Positions 1 to 6,137 of a stretch of 7,967 nt of DNA are shown piece by piece (position 1 is the first letter of the stretch; each line of letters begins with the position of its first letter). The DNA is taken from NCBI GenBank assembly GCA_002471345.1, contig DKPS01000073.1, positions 484-8,450 on the forward strand. The letters run 5' to 3'. Under the pieces are notes generated by a model. The model saw only the letters and a list, made by a program, of their open reading frames with translations, was not told the origin of the DNA and made no database searches. Both the position numbers and the translations under genes were made by a program. Origin of the DNA: Saprospiraceae bacterium UBA7328. GTDB taxonomy: Bacteria; Bacteroidota; Bacteroidia; Chitinophagales; Saprospiraceae.

Positions 1-1
1 G

Positions 2-1531
2 GAGTTAGTATCTATTCCTGAAATATTTCCATCTGAAAATTTAGGAGAAGCCATGTCAAAGATGAATTTTCAGATTGATTCGAAAAAAGGAGGACGACAA
101 GGCGCACCAAAATTTCCCATGCCTAATAATTATGAATTATTACTAAAATATAGTCACCTCACTGGTGATGCATCTTCTTTTGAATCCACCTTACTTACAT
201 TGGACAATATGGCAAATGGAGGAATCTATGATCATGTTGGTGGTGGATTTGCCAGATACAGTGTGGATGCTGAATGGAAAGCACCTCATTTTGAAAAAAT
301 GCTTTATGACAATGGTCAGCTAGTTGGCTTATATAGTATGGCCTACAGGAAGACTCAAAATGACCTGTATAAACGAGTAGTTGAACAGACCTTAGAGTTT
401 ATTGAAAGAGAAATGACTTCTTCTGAAGGGGGATTTTTCAGTTCACTAGATGCTGATAGTGAGGGAGAAGAAGGTAAATTTTATGTTTGGACCGAAGAGG
501 AACTTAGTTCCGAATTAAAAGATCCTAACCTCCTATCAGTTGCAAAGAAATACTATTCTACTGAACCAAATGGCAACTGGGAACATACCAATATCCTACA
601 TGTGACGGAGTCCTTAGAGGACATAGCTAACAAACTAGAAATCAGTGTAGATAGACTTAATAATAATGTAAAGGCGATAAATTCTAAACTCTTAAAAGCC
701 AGAGAACAAAGAGTACGCCCAGGTCTAGATGATAAGATATTAACTGGATGGAATGCTCTTATGATCAGTGGTTATACCGAAGCTTACAAAGCTCTTCAAG
801 ACGAAAAGTATTTACAAAAAGCTATAGAAAGCACTCAATTTCTATTGAAAAATCAAATGGATGAAGATTTTAGGCTGAATAGAAACTTCAAAGAAGGGCG
901 ATCTTCTATAAATGCATTTTTGGATGATTATGTGGCTTTGACAAAAGCGCTACTTGATCTGTATGAAGTGACATTCGACTATAACTGGATTGAGACTGCA
1001 ATTGGCCTAACGGACTATAGTTTAAGTCACTTTCAAAACAGTGAGAATGGAATGTTCTATAGGAAATCTGATATTGATCCGCCTTTAGTTGCTAAGTCTA
1101 TAGAAACATCAGATAATGTGATACCTGCTACCAACTCTATGATGGCAAGAAATCTATTTAGGCTAGGTGAAATGATGTACAATGAAAACTATCTGAAAAT
1201 CAGTAAGCAGATGTTTGCCAATATGTATACCGATATTGATACAGGCCAACAACCGGGATTCTATAGCAACTGGATACAACATTGGTTAGATTATGTGGAT
1301 CCTCCTTATGAAATTGTCATTGTAGGGAAAGAAACAAAAACAAAGGCAAAAGAATTATTCCAAAACTATTTAGGAAATGCGATCGTCATAGGATCTGACC
1401 ATGACGAAAATAGAATACCTCTAATTCAACATAAATATATAGAAGGCAAAACCATAATCTATGTCTGTGAAAACAAGGTTTGCCAATTACCTGTAGAAGA
1501 TGTGAATGAAGCTCTTAAAATGATGAAGTAA
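2..1531 (+). CDS. YyaL/SSP411-type thioredoxin-domain protein, 5'-truncated by window edge
   Basis: The frame is open from base 2, so the ATG at 53 is an internal methionine. About 509 residues are present; family members run to roughly 670-700, so the N-terminal thioredoxin-like domain (DUF255, with its CHWCHVM-type motif) should lie left of the window. What remains matches the family's (alpha/alpha) barrel-like part. Numbering from the Met at 53, GAPKFP is at 17-22, a GGIYDHVGGGF...PHFEKMLYD block at 56-86, a GGFFSSLDADSEGEEGKFYVW block at 126-146, and RPGLDDKILTGWNALM at 222-237. These glycine- and acid-rich blocks are diagnostic of the YyaL / spermatogenesis-associated protein 20 family and resemble N-acylglucosamine 2-epimerase-like barrels. 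The molecular function of bacterial members is not established. No signal peptide can be judged. It ends with TAA 206 bases before the next gene and appears independent of it. Confidence 0.93.
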   Translation, partial: ELVSIPEIFPSENLGEAMSKMNFQIDSKKGGRQGAPKFPMPNNYELLLKYSHLTGDASSFESTLLTLDNMANGGIYDHVGGGFARYSVDAEWKAPHFEKMLYDNGQLVGLYSMAYRKTQNDLYKRVVEQTLEFIEREMTSSEGGFFSSLDADSEGEEGKFYVWTEEELSSELKDPNLLSVAKKYYSTEPNGNWEHTNILHVTESLEDIANKLEISVDRLNNNVKAINSKLLKAREQRVRPGLDDKILTGWNALMISGYTEAYKALQDEKYLQKAIESTQFLLKNQMDEDFRLNRNFKEGRSSINAFLDDYVALTKALLDLYEVTFDYNWIETAIGLTDYSLSHFQNSENGMFYRKSDIDPPLVAKSIETSDNVIPATNSMMARNLFRLGEMMYNENYLKISKQMFANMYTDIDTGQQPGFYSNWIQHWLDYVDPPYEIVIVGKETKTKAKELFQNYLGNAIVIGSDHDENRIPLIQHKYIEGKTIIYVCENKVCQLPVEDVNEALKMMK

Positions 1532-1551
1532 TCAAACATGTGATTTTTATA

Positions 1552-1569
1552 CTTTCATGAAAATGAAGG
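1552..1569 (+). terminator. Possible weak hairpin terminator after the YyaL-type gene
   Basis: CTTTCAT (1552-1558) can pair with ATGAAGG (1563-1569) as a 7-bp stem with one G-T wobble around a GAAA tetraloop, 20 bases after the stop codon. The stem is AT-rich and is followed only by a short GTTT, so it is a weak candidate for an intrinsic terminator. Confidence 0.3.
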
Positions 1570-1594
1570 GTTTGAGATACAATCAGCATGATAC

Positions 1595-1626
1595 TTTACA
1601 AAAAAGCACCTTTTGATCTAGATTTG
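1595..1626 (+). promoter_or_regulatory. Candidate Bacteroidota-type promoter for the lipoprotein gene
   Basis: TAGATTTG at 1619-1626 matches the Bacteroidota -7 consensus TAnnTTTG at all six fixed positions. A TTTA at 1595-1598, 20 bases upstream, is one base off the -33 TTTG. Transcription would start near 1631-1634, leaving a leader of about 105 bases before the ATG at 1738. The six-base match could be chance in AT-rich DNA; location between two genes is the main support. Confidence 0.35.
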
Positions 1627-1737
1627 GTACAAAATCGTAGTTTTGAGAGAGTTATGAGTACTCCCCTCTTCTTCTCATAGCTATGAATATGCTAAAAATT
1701 CCGATATTAGATAAAGCTTGCTATAACTCAGGTCAGA

Positions 1738-2970
1738 ATGAATAGATATATACTTTTATTGGCTTCTGTAATCACCTTTGCTTCATGTGGGGATAAGAAT
1801 AAATCGAATACGACATATACGATAATAACTGATCATTTCAGCAGTGAAATAGATGAAAACATAAGAAAAACACTCTCAATAGAAGACTATTCTCCGTGCC
1901 CGAATCTTGCTACTTCAACTTATCACTCTAGAATCATACGATATGATGTATCAGGAAGAAATGAAACAAGAATTGTAAGAAAATCACTTTTACAAAGCAT
2001 TTTTACATCTAGACTTAAACCATCAGTATATACAAGAAAACTTGCCAATCTTTCTATTCCAAATCAACTTAAAGTAGAGGCGAATAAAAATGTTAGCCCT
2101 GAAAATTTGGAACTATATCTTAATTCTTTTGATGCCAATAGATCTAAGATCATGGGACTCAATAGCTTGGGATTAGAATATAAGAATCTTGCCTTAAATC
2201 AATCTGTAAGTCATTTCCAAAATATATATGACCTGAAAGACGCGTTAAGTGATTACATCTGCAATGAAATCAATGAGAAAAATGTTGTCATTTTGCTGAA
2301 TCTATTCAATGATACCAGCATTGATGATTGTTTGGCAAATTGTGAAAACCTTGCCGAAGATGAAGTTTGTGCGGATGATGGAAATACCTATAGAAACATA
2401 GAATGCATGAATTGTTATGGTGATCTTCAACAGATATCTTGTGATAAAGGCATACCTACATTTAAAAGAGAGTTGCTCACAGAAAAAGCATTTGAGATCT
2501 TTTACCAATTTGCAGAAGCACAAGAATTGATTGCAAATGACAATAACGTTTCTATATCTAATGATCTGGTAAACAACACTTTAAGGTTATTTGATAGCGA
2601 TAATACAAAAATTGAAATTCTCAATTTAGGAACTAAAAAGCCTATTGAATTTAGTGCCAAAGGGTATTTAAAAAGATTGATGAATAGACCATTTGATCAG
2701 ATAGGTATTGAATGGAACCAAGATTGGTCTGTGGTAGACGACTGGACTGATGCTGGAGAAGAGATTCCACAAAGTGAAATGACGGCGAAAGGAACACAAG
2801 TGTTCAAAGGCTATAGAAAGAACCTTATAGCATATAGCGATGCGATAGATAAAAACGTTAACTTTCAAGCCAAACTCGTGGAAACCATTAACGAAGATGG
2901 TAATGAAGTGTTAGAATGGAAAGTATTCATAGGAGATATTACAATAGCATCAGATCCTACAAGTTTATAA
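1738..2970 (+). CDS. Exported lipoprotein with Kazal-like cysteine segment, function unknown
   Basis: This 410-residue protein begins with a lipoprotein signal peptide: a short basic start (MNR), a hydrophobic core at 4-14 and a lipobox FASC with the acylated cysteine at 17, so it should be anchored in the cell envelope. Residues 198-235 hold six cysteines (198, 202, 211, 223, 226, 235) around VCADDGNTYRN, the typical Kazal-type core; Kazal domains classically inhibit serine proteases, but inhibition is only a family inference here. Residues 25-195 begin and end with beta-strand-like stretches (TYTIITD, NVVILLNLF) and might be a degenerate von Willebrand A-like fold without a clear metal site. 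Residues 245-405 have a helix, then YLKRL, then alternating strands ending WKVFIGDITI, which I read as NTF2-like with low confidence. The next gene overlaps its 3' end by 55 bases, indicating a shared transcript. ATG 1738 is chosen because it gives the complete signal peptide. Confidence 0.85.
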   Translation: MNRYILLLASVITFASCGDKNKSNTTYTIITDHFSSEIDENIRKTLSIEDYSPCPNLATSTYHSRIIRYDVSGRNETRIVRKSLLQSIFTSRLKPSVYTRKLANLSIPNQLKVEANKNVSPENLELYLNSFDANRSKIMGLNSLGLEYKNLALNQSVSHFQNIYDLKDALSDYICNEINEKNVVILLNLFNDTSIDDCLANCENLAEDEVCADDGNTYRNIECMNCYGDLQQISCDKGIPTFKRELLTEKAFEIFYQFAEAQELIANDNNVSISNDLVNNTLRLFDSDNTKIEILNLGTKKPIEFSAKGYLKRLMNRPFDQIGIEWNQDWSVVDDWTDAGEEIPQSEMTAKGTQVFKGYRKNLIAYSDAIDKNVNFQAKLVETINEDGNEVLEWKVFIGDITIASDPTSL

Positions 2971-3803
2971 TTGTTTTTATTGTCTTCTTTATAACTAAAT
3001 TGGCTTTTGGCCAAGACAATGCTGATCAAAAAACTCTTATCTCTAATTTTCTAACCGAAGAGCTCACTTCCTTATTACAAAAAAGCAAGGACTACAACTC
3101 TATCAATAACAAAGAAGAAAATCTGAGATCAGCACTGACTGCTGAATTAAAAACTTTGACCCTATCAATAAATGCAAATGCCGTTATAGAATATGATAAA
3201 GCTGACCTAAATGGAAATGAGGTAAGTATCTCTGATGAAATGTTGCCGTTTCTAATCAATTATTCTGGAAAGACTGGTTCGGTTCCAATTATTTCTATTG
3301 ACTGCATTCTTACAAAAGATACCGACTATCACGTATTTATTACATCTTCTGGGGTCTTAGCAAAAGACAACATACTGAGTAAATCTATATTCAGAGTACA
3401 TAATGAGTCCTTAGAGTTAAGGAGAATCTCCTTTGCTAATGAATTACCAAATGGTTGTATAAATAATGAGAAACCTCTCCCAAATTCTTCAGAAGCAACA
3501 TCTAGTTCCACAAATAATAAATCCAATCAGGCTACAGTAGCAAGACAGAAAATACCAAGGATAACCATAAGAGAAGCCTCAAACATTAATGGTCAAGCTT
3601 TTATTTATGGATTTATTGAAAATTACGAAAAGAATGGATTTCTAATTGATCTGGAGACAAATTCTCCTATTAACGTGAGCTCAAGGGATGGCTTTTTTGT
3701 AATCAACAAATTTCTTACTCCATCCGGATATCGGAAAATAGATTTGAAATATCAGTATGGAGCAAAGTTTATCACTGATAGGAAATTAATTTTTGTTAAA
3801 TGA
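2916..3803 (+). CDS. Secreted protein of unknown function, overlapping the lipoprotein gene
   Basis: This 295-residue product starts inside the preceding lipoprotein gene (55-base overlap). ATG 2916 is the only ATG, GTG or TTG upstream of the hydrophobic core, so keeping the signal peptide requires the overlap or a non-canonical ATT/ATA start near 2967-2979. The n-region (residues 1-16) is basic, the core is FIIVFIVFFI (17-26), and cleavage is likely after AFG, before Gln 33. The mature protein appears to have two parts. Residues about 38-180 have an N-terminal helix followed by strands. Residues about 214-295 are a beta-rich, possibly immunoglobulin-like domain ending in FVK. A Ser/Asn-rich linker (187-213) joins them. 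The first part shares a loose pattern with the C-terminal part of the lipoprotein that I read as NTF2-like, without firm support. I do not recognise the family. The overlap suggests translational coupling and a joint role in the envelope. Confidence 0.78.
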   Translation: MESIHRRYYNSIRSYKFIIVFIVFFITKLAFGQDNADQKTLISNFLTEELTSLLQKSKDYNSINNKEENLRSALTAELKTLTLSINANAVIEYDKADLNGNEVSISDEMLPFLINYSGKTGSVPIISIDCILTKDTDYHVFITSSGVLAKDNILSKSIFRVHNESLELRRISFANELPNGCINNEKPLPNSSEATSSSTNNKSNQATVARQKIPRITIREASNINGQAFIYGFIENYEKNGFLIDLETNSPINVSSRDGFFVINKFLTPSGYRKIDLKYQYGAKFITDRKLIFVK

Positions 3804-3842
3804 AATTGATCTTTTCCTTTTCTTGACAAAATGAGATCAATT
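3804..3842. repeat. 9-bp perfect inverted repeat downstream of the secreted-protein gene
   Basis: AATTGATCT (3804-3812) and AGATCAATT (3834-3842) are perfect reverse complements separated by 21 bases, starting directly after the TGA at 3801-3803. A C/T-rich stretch ending in CTTTTTCC follows. It could be an AT-rich terminator hairpin or an operator, because a candidate -33 element lies in its loop. Confidence 0.4.
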
Positions 3843-3854
3843 CCCTTACATTTC
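3823..3854 (+). promoter_or_regulatory. Candidate promoter for the 183-residue secreted protein
   Basis: TTG at 3823-3825 (within TTGACA) is followed after 21 bases by TACATTTC (3847-3854), one base off TAnnTTTG. The spacing falls in the range reported for Bacteroidota promoters. Transcription would begin about 85 bases before the ATG at 3946. The upstream element sits in the loop of the 3804-3842 inverted repeat. The evidence is motif similarity only. Confidence 0.3.
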
Positions 3855-3945
3855 TTTTTCCGAGCTATAGAACTCTCAAGAAGAATGGCAACTTTTCAAA
3901 TTGAGAAACGGAGTCCTATTGTTTTAGGAATAAAATAGAAGCATC

Positions 3946-4497
3946 ATGAAACTTAAATTGGTAATTCTTCTATTTCTGGTTCACCACTTTAGCATATGCT
4001 TATCAGCTCAAAGCTTTAAAGGTTATCCAGATGAATTTGCTACAAAGGCAAACAAAATGGGAATAGAGTTTTTCTTTCCGATCGAATCCAAAATAAAGGT
4101 AAAAAAGAGCATTAAGGATGATTTTCTTAATTACGATTTAGTAGTAAAGTCTAAGAGAAAATTTGAGATTAGATATTTTCTTTACCCGGTCGATACTCAC
4201 CAGTTTACTTCGTTTCATCCTCATGTCGAGATTACTCGCACTATTGCTAGTATCGCAACTAATAATGAATTAGAAAACATAAGGATGACCTCATTACCTC
4301 ACGAAGAATCTATCGAAAAGTTTGGTGCTGATTGGGCAATCTATGCGGATTTCGTTCCTAAGGAGTCCTTTAGCAGATTCAGAATAGGCAGAATTGTCTC
4401 TCTTTATAAAGAAGGAAGAGGTTATTTCAATTGTATCATACTCTATAAAAAGGACAACCTTGACGCATTTATGGGGCTGCCAATTCGCTTTATTTAA
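3946..4497 (+). CDS. Small secreted protein of unknown function
   Basis: This 183-residue protein has a clear Sec signal peptide: MKLK, a hydrophobic core at 5-19, and probable cleavage after LSA (residue 21), before Gln 22. The mature part (about 160 residues) alternates strand-like stretches rich in Phe, Ile and Tyr (GIEFFFP at 39-45, FEIRYFLYP at 73-81) with a helix-like segment near 95-112. It then has an aromatic, charged block, FGADWAIYADFVP (126-138), and SLYKEGRGYFNCIILYKKD (152-170). This suggests a compact periplasmic or surface alpha/beta domain, but I recognise no family and see no catalytic motif. The C-terminus (GLPIRFI) looks like a natural strand end, not a truncation. Start choice rests on the signal peptide; there is only a weak purine stretch (TAGAAG) upstream. 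It lies 142 bases after the preceding gene with its own candidate promoter, so operon membership is uncertain. Confidence 0.8.
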   Translation: MKLKLVILLFLVHHFSICLSAQSFKGYPDEFATKANKMGIEFFFPIESKIKVKKSIKDDFLNYDLVVKSKRKFEIRYFLYPVDTHQFTSFHPHVEITRTIASIATNNELENIRMTSLPHEESIEKFGADWAIYADFVPKESFSRFRIGRIVSLYKEGRGYFNCIILYKKDNLDAFMGLPIRFI

Positions 4498-4510
4498 AAG
4501 TGCCATTCTC

Positions 4511-4594
4511 AAACTAAAAACTTTGCAATTAGTGGTAGAACCATTTTCAAAACTAAAACCTGTTCCGTATTCCTCTTTTCATAGTTTTTAGTTT
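4511..4594. repeat. 12-bp inverted repeat and AGTTTTT tandem repeat in intergenic gap
   Basis: AAACTAAAAACT (4511-4522) is the exact reverse complement of AGTTTTTAGTTT (4583-4594), with 60 bases between the arms. The right arm is part of a tandem AGTTTTT repeat at 4583-4600 (two and a half units). This could be a weak terminator for the upstream gene or simple AT-rich slippage sequence. Nothing else is evident in the 134-base gap from 4498 to 4631. Confidence 0.35.
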
Positions 4595-4598
4595 TTAG

Positions 4599-4625
4599 TT
4601 GATTTATTTCAAATACATAACTTTG
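4599..4625 (+). promoter_or_regulatory. Candidate promoter almost abutting the start codon of the barrel-like gene
   Basis: TAACTTTG at 4618-4625 matches TAnnTTTG fully. A TTG at 4599-4601 lies 16 bases upstream, slightly short of the usual 17-23. Transcription from this element would begin around 4629-4632, at or just before the ATG at 4632, implying a leaderless or nearly leaderless mRNA. Confidence 0.45.
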
Positions 4626-4631
4626 CTAGTT

Positions 4632-5360
4632 ATGACCAGGGGCATACTATTATTTTCAATCATTTCCATATTATCTAGCTCTTTCTGTCTAAGTCAGGAA
4701 TACAAGGAGGAAGATCTCCCATCGACATTTTCATTACTTATAAATCAAGACAATGCTTTTGGCTTCTATCCTCAAGTGGCAGGTTCATTCCCAATTAACG
4801 ACAAACTGAGCTTTAGTTTTTATTCTATTTTTTGGTCGAATGGGTCTTATGGCACCCCAGAATTCGGAACAGATCTGTGGACGGAAGTAGGCGTGGGATT
4901 AAGCTTTAGTGCATTTCAAAATAAAATGGTTATCAACCCATCTTTAGGGTTCACACATGGAAAATTACTTTCTGGAGGTGAACAAGGAGTTCCTTTTGAT
5001 GGAATCGTACCTAATGCTTTGGGCTTTGTTTTGTCAGGCAACTTTGAAGCAGAGCTGTTTGCATCATACTATAAGGCATTGAGAAGTGAAGGCCCAGAAA
5101 CATATGACTACTTGCTTTATTGGGCATATCCTGGCTTTATTTTATCTGATCACATTTCAGTTGGAGCACATTATGAAGGATTTGCTTTGACAAGGAGTTC
5201 TAGTGGTGCCAGTGGACTGCTTTACCATTGGCTTGGAGCATATATCAAATTTAATATTAGTGATACCTATACTTTGAGATTTTCAACTGGTACTAACTTA
5301 AAAGAAGGAGATTATAGCGATGGCTTTTATAAATTGACCATGTTTGCTAGTCTAAATTAG
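4632..5360 (+). CDS. Exported probable beta-barrel protein, DUF6733-like
   Basis: ATG 4632 gives 242 residues beginning with a clean signal peptide (MTRG, core at 5-17, cleavage probably after FCLS, before Gln 22). A TTG at 4599 would only add an awkward extension, so I reject it. The mature protein is dense in short amphipathic strands with aromatic-glycine turns: GFYPQVAGSF (44-53), LSFSFYSIFW (59-68), WTEVGVGLSF (83-92), INPSLGFTHGKLLSGG (101-116), GIVPNALGF (124-132), YYKALR (146-151), HWLGAYIKF (199-207) and a final FYKLTMFASLN. The periodicity resembles a small outer-membrane beta-barrel. From memory the order GFYP / FTFYGIFW / WTEVG / GIVPN fits Bacteroidota DUF6733 proteins, an assignment I could not verify. 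The function is unknown. It is transcribed towards the FtsE-type gene, whose stop is only 12 bases away. Confidence 0.82.
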   Translation: MTRGILLFSIISILSSSFCLSQEYKEEDLPSTFSLLINQDNAFGFYPQVAGSFPINDKLSFSFYSIFWSNGSYGTPEFGTDLWTEVGVGLSFSAFQNKMVINPSLGFTHGKLLSGGEQGVPFDGIVPNALGFVLSGNFEAELFASYYKALRSEGPETYDYLLYWAYPGFILSDHISVGAHYEGFALTRSSSGASGLLYHWLGAYIKFNISDTYTLRFSTGTNLKEGDYSDGFYKLTMFASLN

Positions 5361-5362
5361 AC
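5350..5362. repeat. Short palindrome across the stop codon at the convergent junction
   Basis: GTCTAA, a central A, then TTAGAC form a perfect 13-base palindrome that includes the TAG of the barrel-like gene. With only 12 bases between this stop and the opposing gene's stop, it is the only candidate structure for a two-way terminator. It is AT-rich and lacks a T tract, so this is weak. Confidence 0.25.
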
Positions 5363-5372
5363 ACATTCAAGC

Positions 5373-6059
5373 CTATATTTGCTCTTGTAACCTACTGTCT
5401 ATACATTCATAAACTCTCGCAGGGAAATTGTCTATCACCCTATAATCATGTGTGCTGATCAATACGGCAGTCTTATATCGAATAGCCAGATCTCTAAGCT
5501 GATGAAAGATTTCATCCGATGTTTCTGGGTCGAGGTTGCCAGTGGGTTCATCAGCAATTATAAGTTTTGGATTATTAAGCAATGCACGTGCTATTGCAAC
5601 CCGTTGTTGCTCTCCCCCTGATAAATGAATGACCAAATCCTTTCGTTTATCTACTACACCTACAGCATCGAGAACTTCATCTATACGTGAATTCCTTTTT
5701 ATCACTTCTTTCCACCCTGTGGCCTCTAATACAAACCCTAAATTCTTCTCGACTGTCCAATCTTCAAACAATTCAAAATTTTGGAATACCATTCCAATTT
5801 CTCTTCTTAACTGAGGAATATAATTTCTTTTCAGGTCTCTTAGATCATAACCTGCTACTTTACCTATTCCATTTTGTAGTGGCAGTTCTGCAAATAAAGT
5901 TTTAAGGAAAGACGATTTTCCAGAACCTGTCTTTCCAATAATGTAACAGATCTCACCTTGGCCTATCGAAAAATCTACTTGATTTAGTATCAACTTCTCC
6001 TGAATATAAATATCAGCATTTTTGAGTTCAGCTACAGATTCCAAGAAATGCATTTGCAT
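5373..6059 (-). CDS. ftsE: Cell-division ABC transporter ATP-binding protein FtsE
   Basis: This 228-residue ABC ATPase has all the canonical elements: Walker [10 protein letters not shown] (42-50), Q-loop glutamine 93 in MVFQNFELF, signature LSGGE (146-150) followed by [10 protein letters not shown], Walker B LIIADE (166-171) with EPTGNLD D-loop, and the H-loop histidine 204 in STHD. The stretch [19 protein letters not shown] and the short length are typical of FtsE, which with membrane protein FtsX links cytoplasmic ATP hydrolysis to peptidoglycan remodelling at the division site. LolD or MacB-type ATPases are the main alternatives and share the [15 protein letters not shown] pattern. No ftsX is in the window; separation of the two genes is, as I recall, common in Bacteroidota. 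A second ATG two codons later (6053) is equally possible. No Shine-Dalgarno is seen. The cyclase-family gene lies 78 bases upstream on the same strand. Confidence 0.9.
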   Translation of the reverse strand: MQMHFLESVAELKNADIYIQEKLILNQVDFSIGQGEICYIIGKTGSGKSSFLKTLFAELPLQNGIGKVAGYDLRDLKRNYIPQLRREIGMVFQNFELFEDWTVEKNLGFVLEATGWKEVIKRNSRIDEVLDAVGVVDKRKDLVIHLSGGEQQRVAIARALLNNPKLIIADEPTGNLDPETSDEIFHQLRDLAIRYKTAVLISTHDYRVIDNFPARVYECIDSRLQEQI

Positions 6060-6093
6060 ATCACATTATTGTCAATTGTAATATTAATGAAAA

Positions 6094-6104
6094 ACCTGAC
6101 AGGT
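6094..6104 (-). terminator. ACCTGtCAGGT palindrome between cyclase and ftsE genes
   Basis: Read on the minus strand, ACCTG-T-CAGGT is a perfect 5+5 palindrome followed by TTTTC, located 34 bases after the stop of the cyclase-family gene. From memory, CCTGTCAGG-plus-T-tract elements recur after genes in Bacteroidota, probably as short terminators, though the one-base centre limits hairpin size. It suggests ftsE has its own promoter, but I find no good one in the 78-base gap; the nearest is TACAATTG at 6080-6073, one base off TAnnTTTG. Confidence 0.35.
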
Positions 6105-6137
6105 CATAAAAGGGTATGAGATTTTAATTTTCAAATA

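Noticed and set aside
53..55. ATG as start of the first gene
   Set aside because: The frame is open to base 2 and the family needs another N-terminal thioredoxin-like domain, so the gene continues left of the window.
2302..2523. Open frame on the minus strand inside the lipoprotein gene
   Set aside because: It lies antisense to the well-supported cysteine segment and has no recognisable protein features; shadow frame. The same holds for antisense frames at 2668-2868, 3329-3526 and 4294-4512.
3914..3929. TCCTA/TAGGA 5-bp hairpin upstream of the 183-residue protein as a riboswitch or RNA thermometer
   Set aside because: The stem is only five base pairs, does not include the start codon, and there is no clear Shine-Dalgarno to sequester.
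4394..4591. Plus-strand frame overlapping the end of the 183-residue protein, as evidence of a frameshift
   Set aside because: The annotated protein ends naturally in a strand-like GLPIRFI, and the alternative frame reads as low-complexity intergenic sequence.
4599..4601. TTG as start of the barrel-like protein
   Set aside because: It would add eleven residues before a complete signal peptide starting at ATG 4632, and it overlaps a candidate promoter element.
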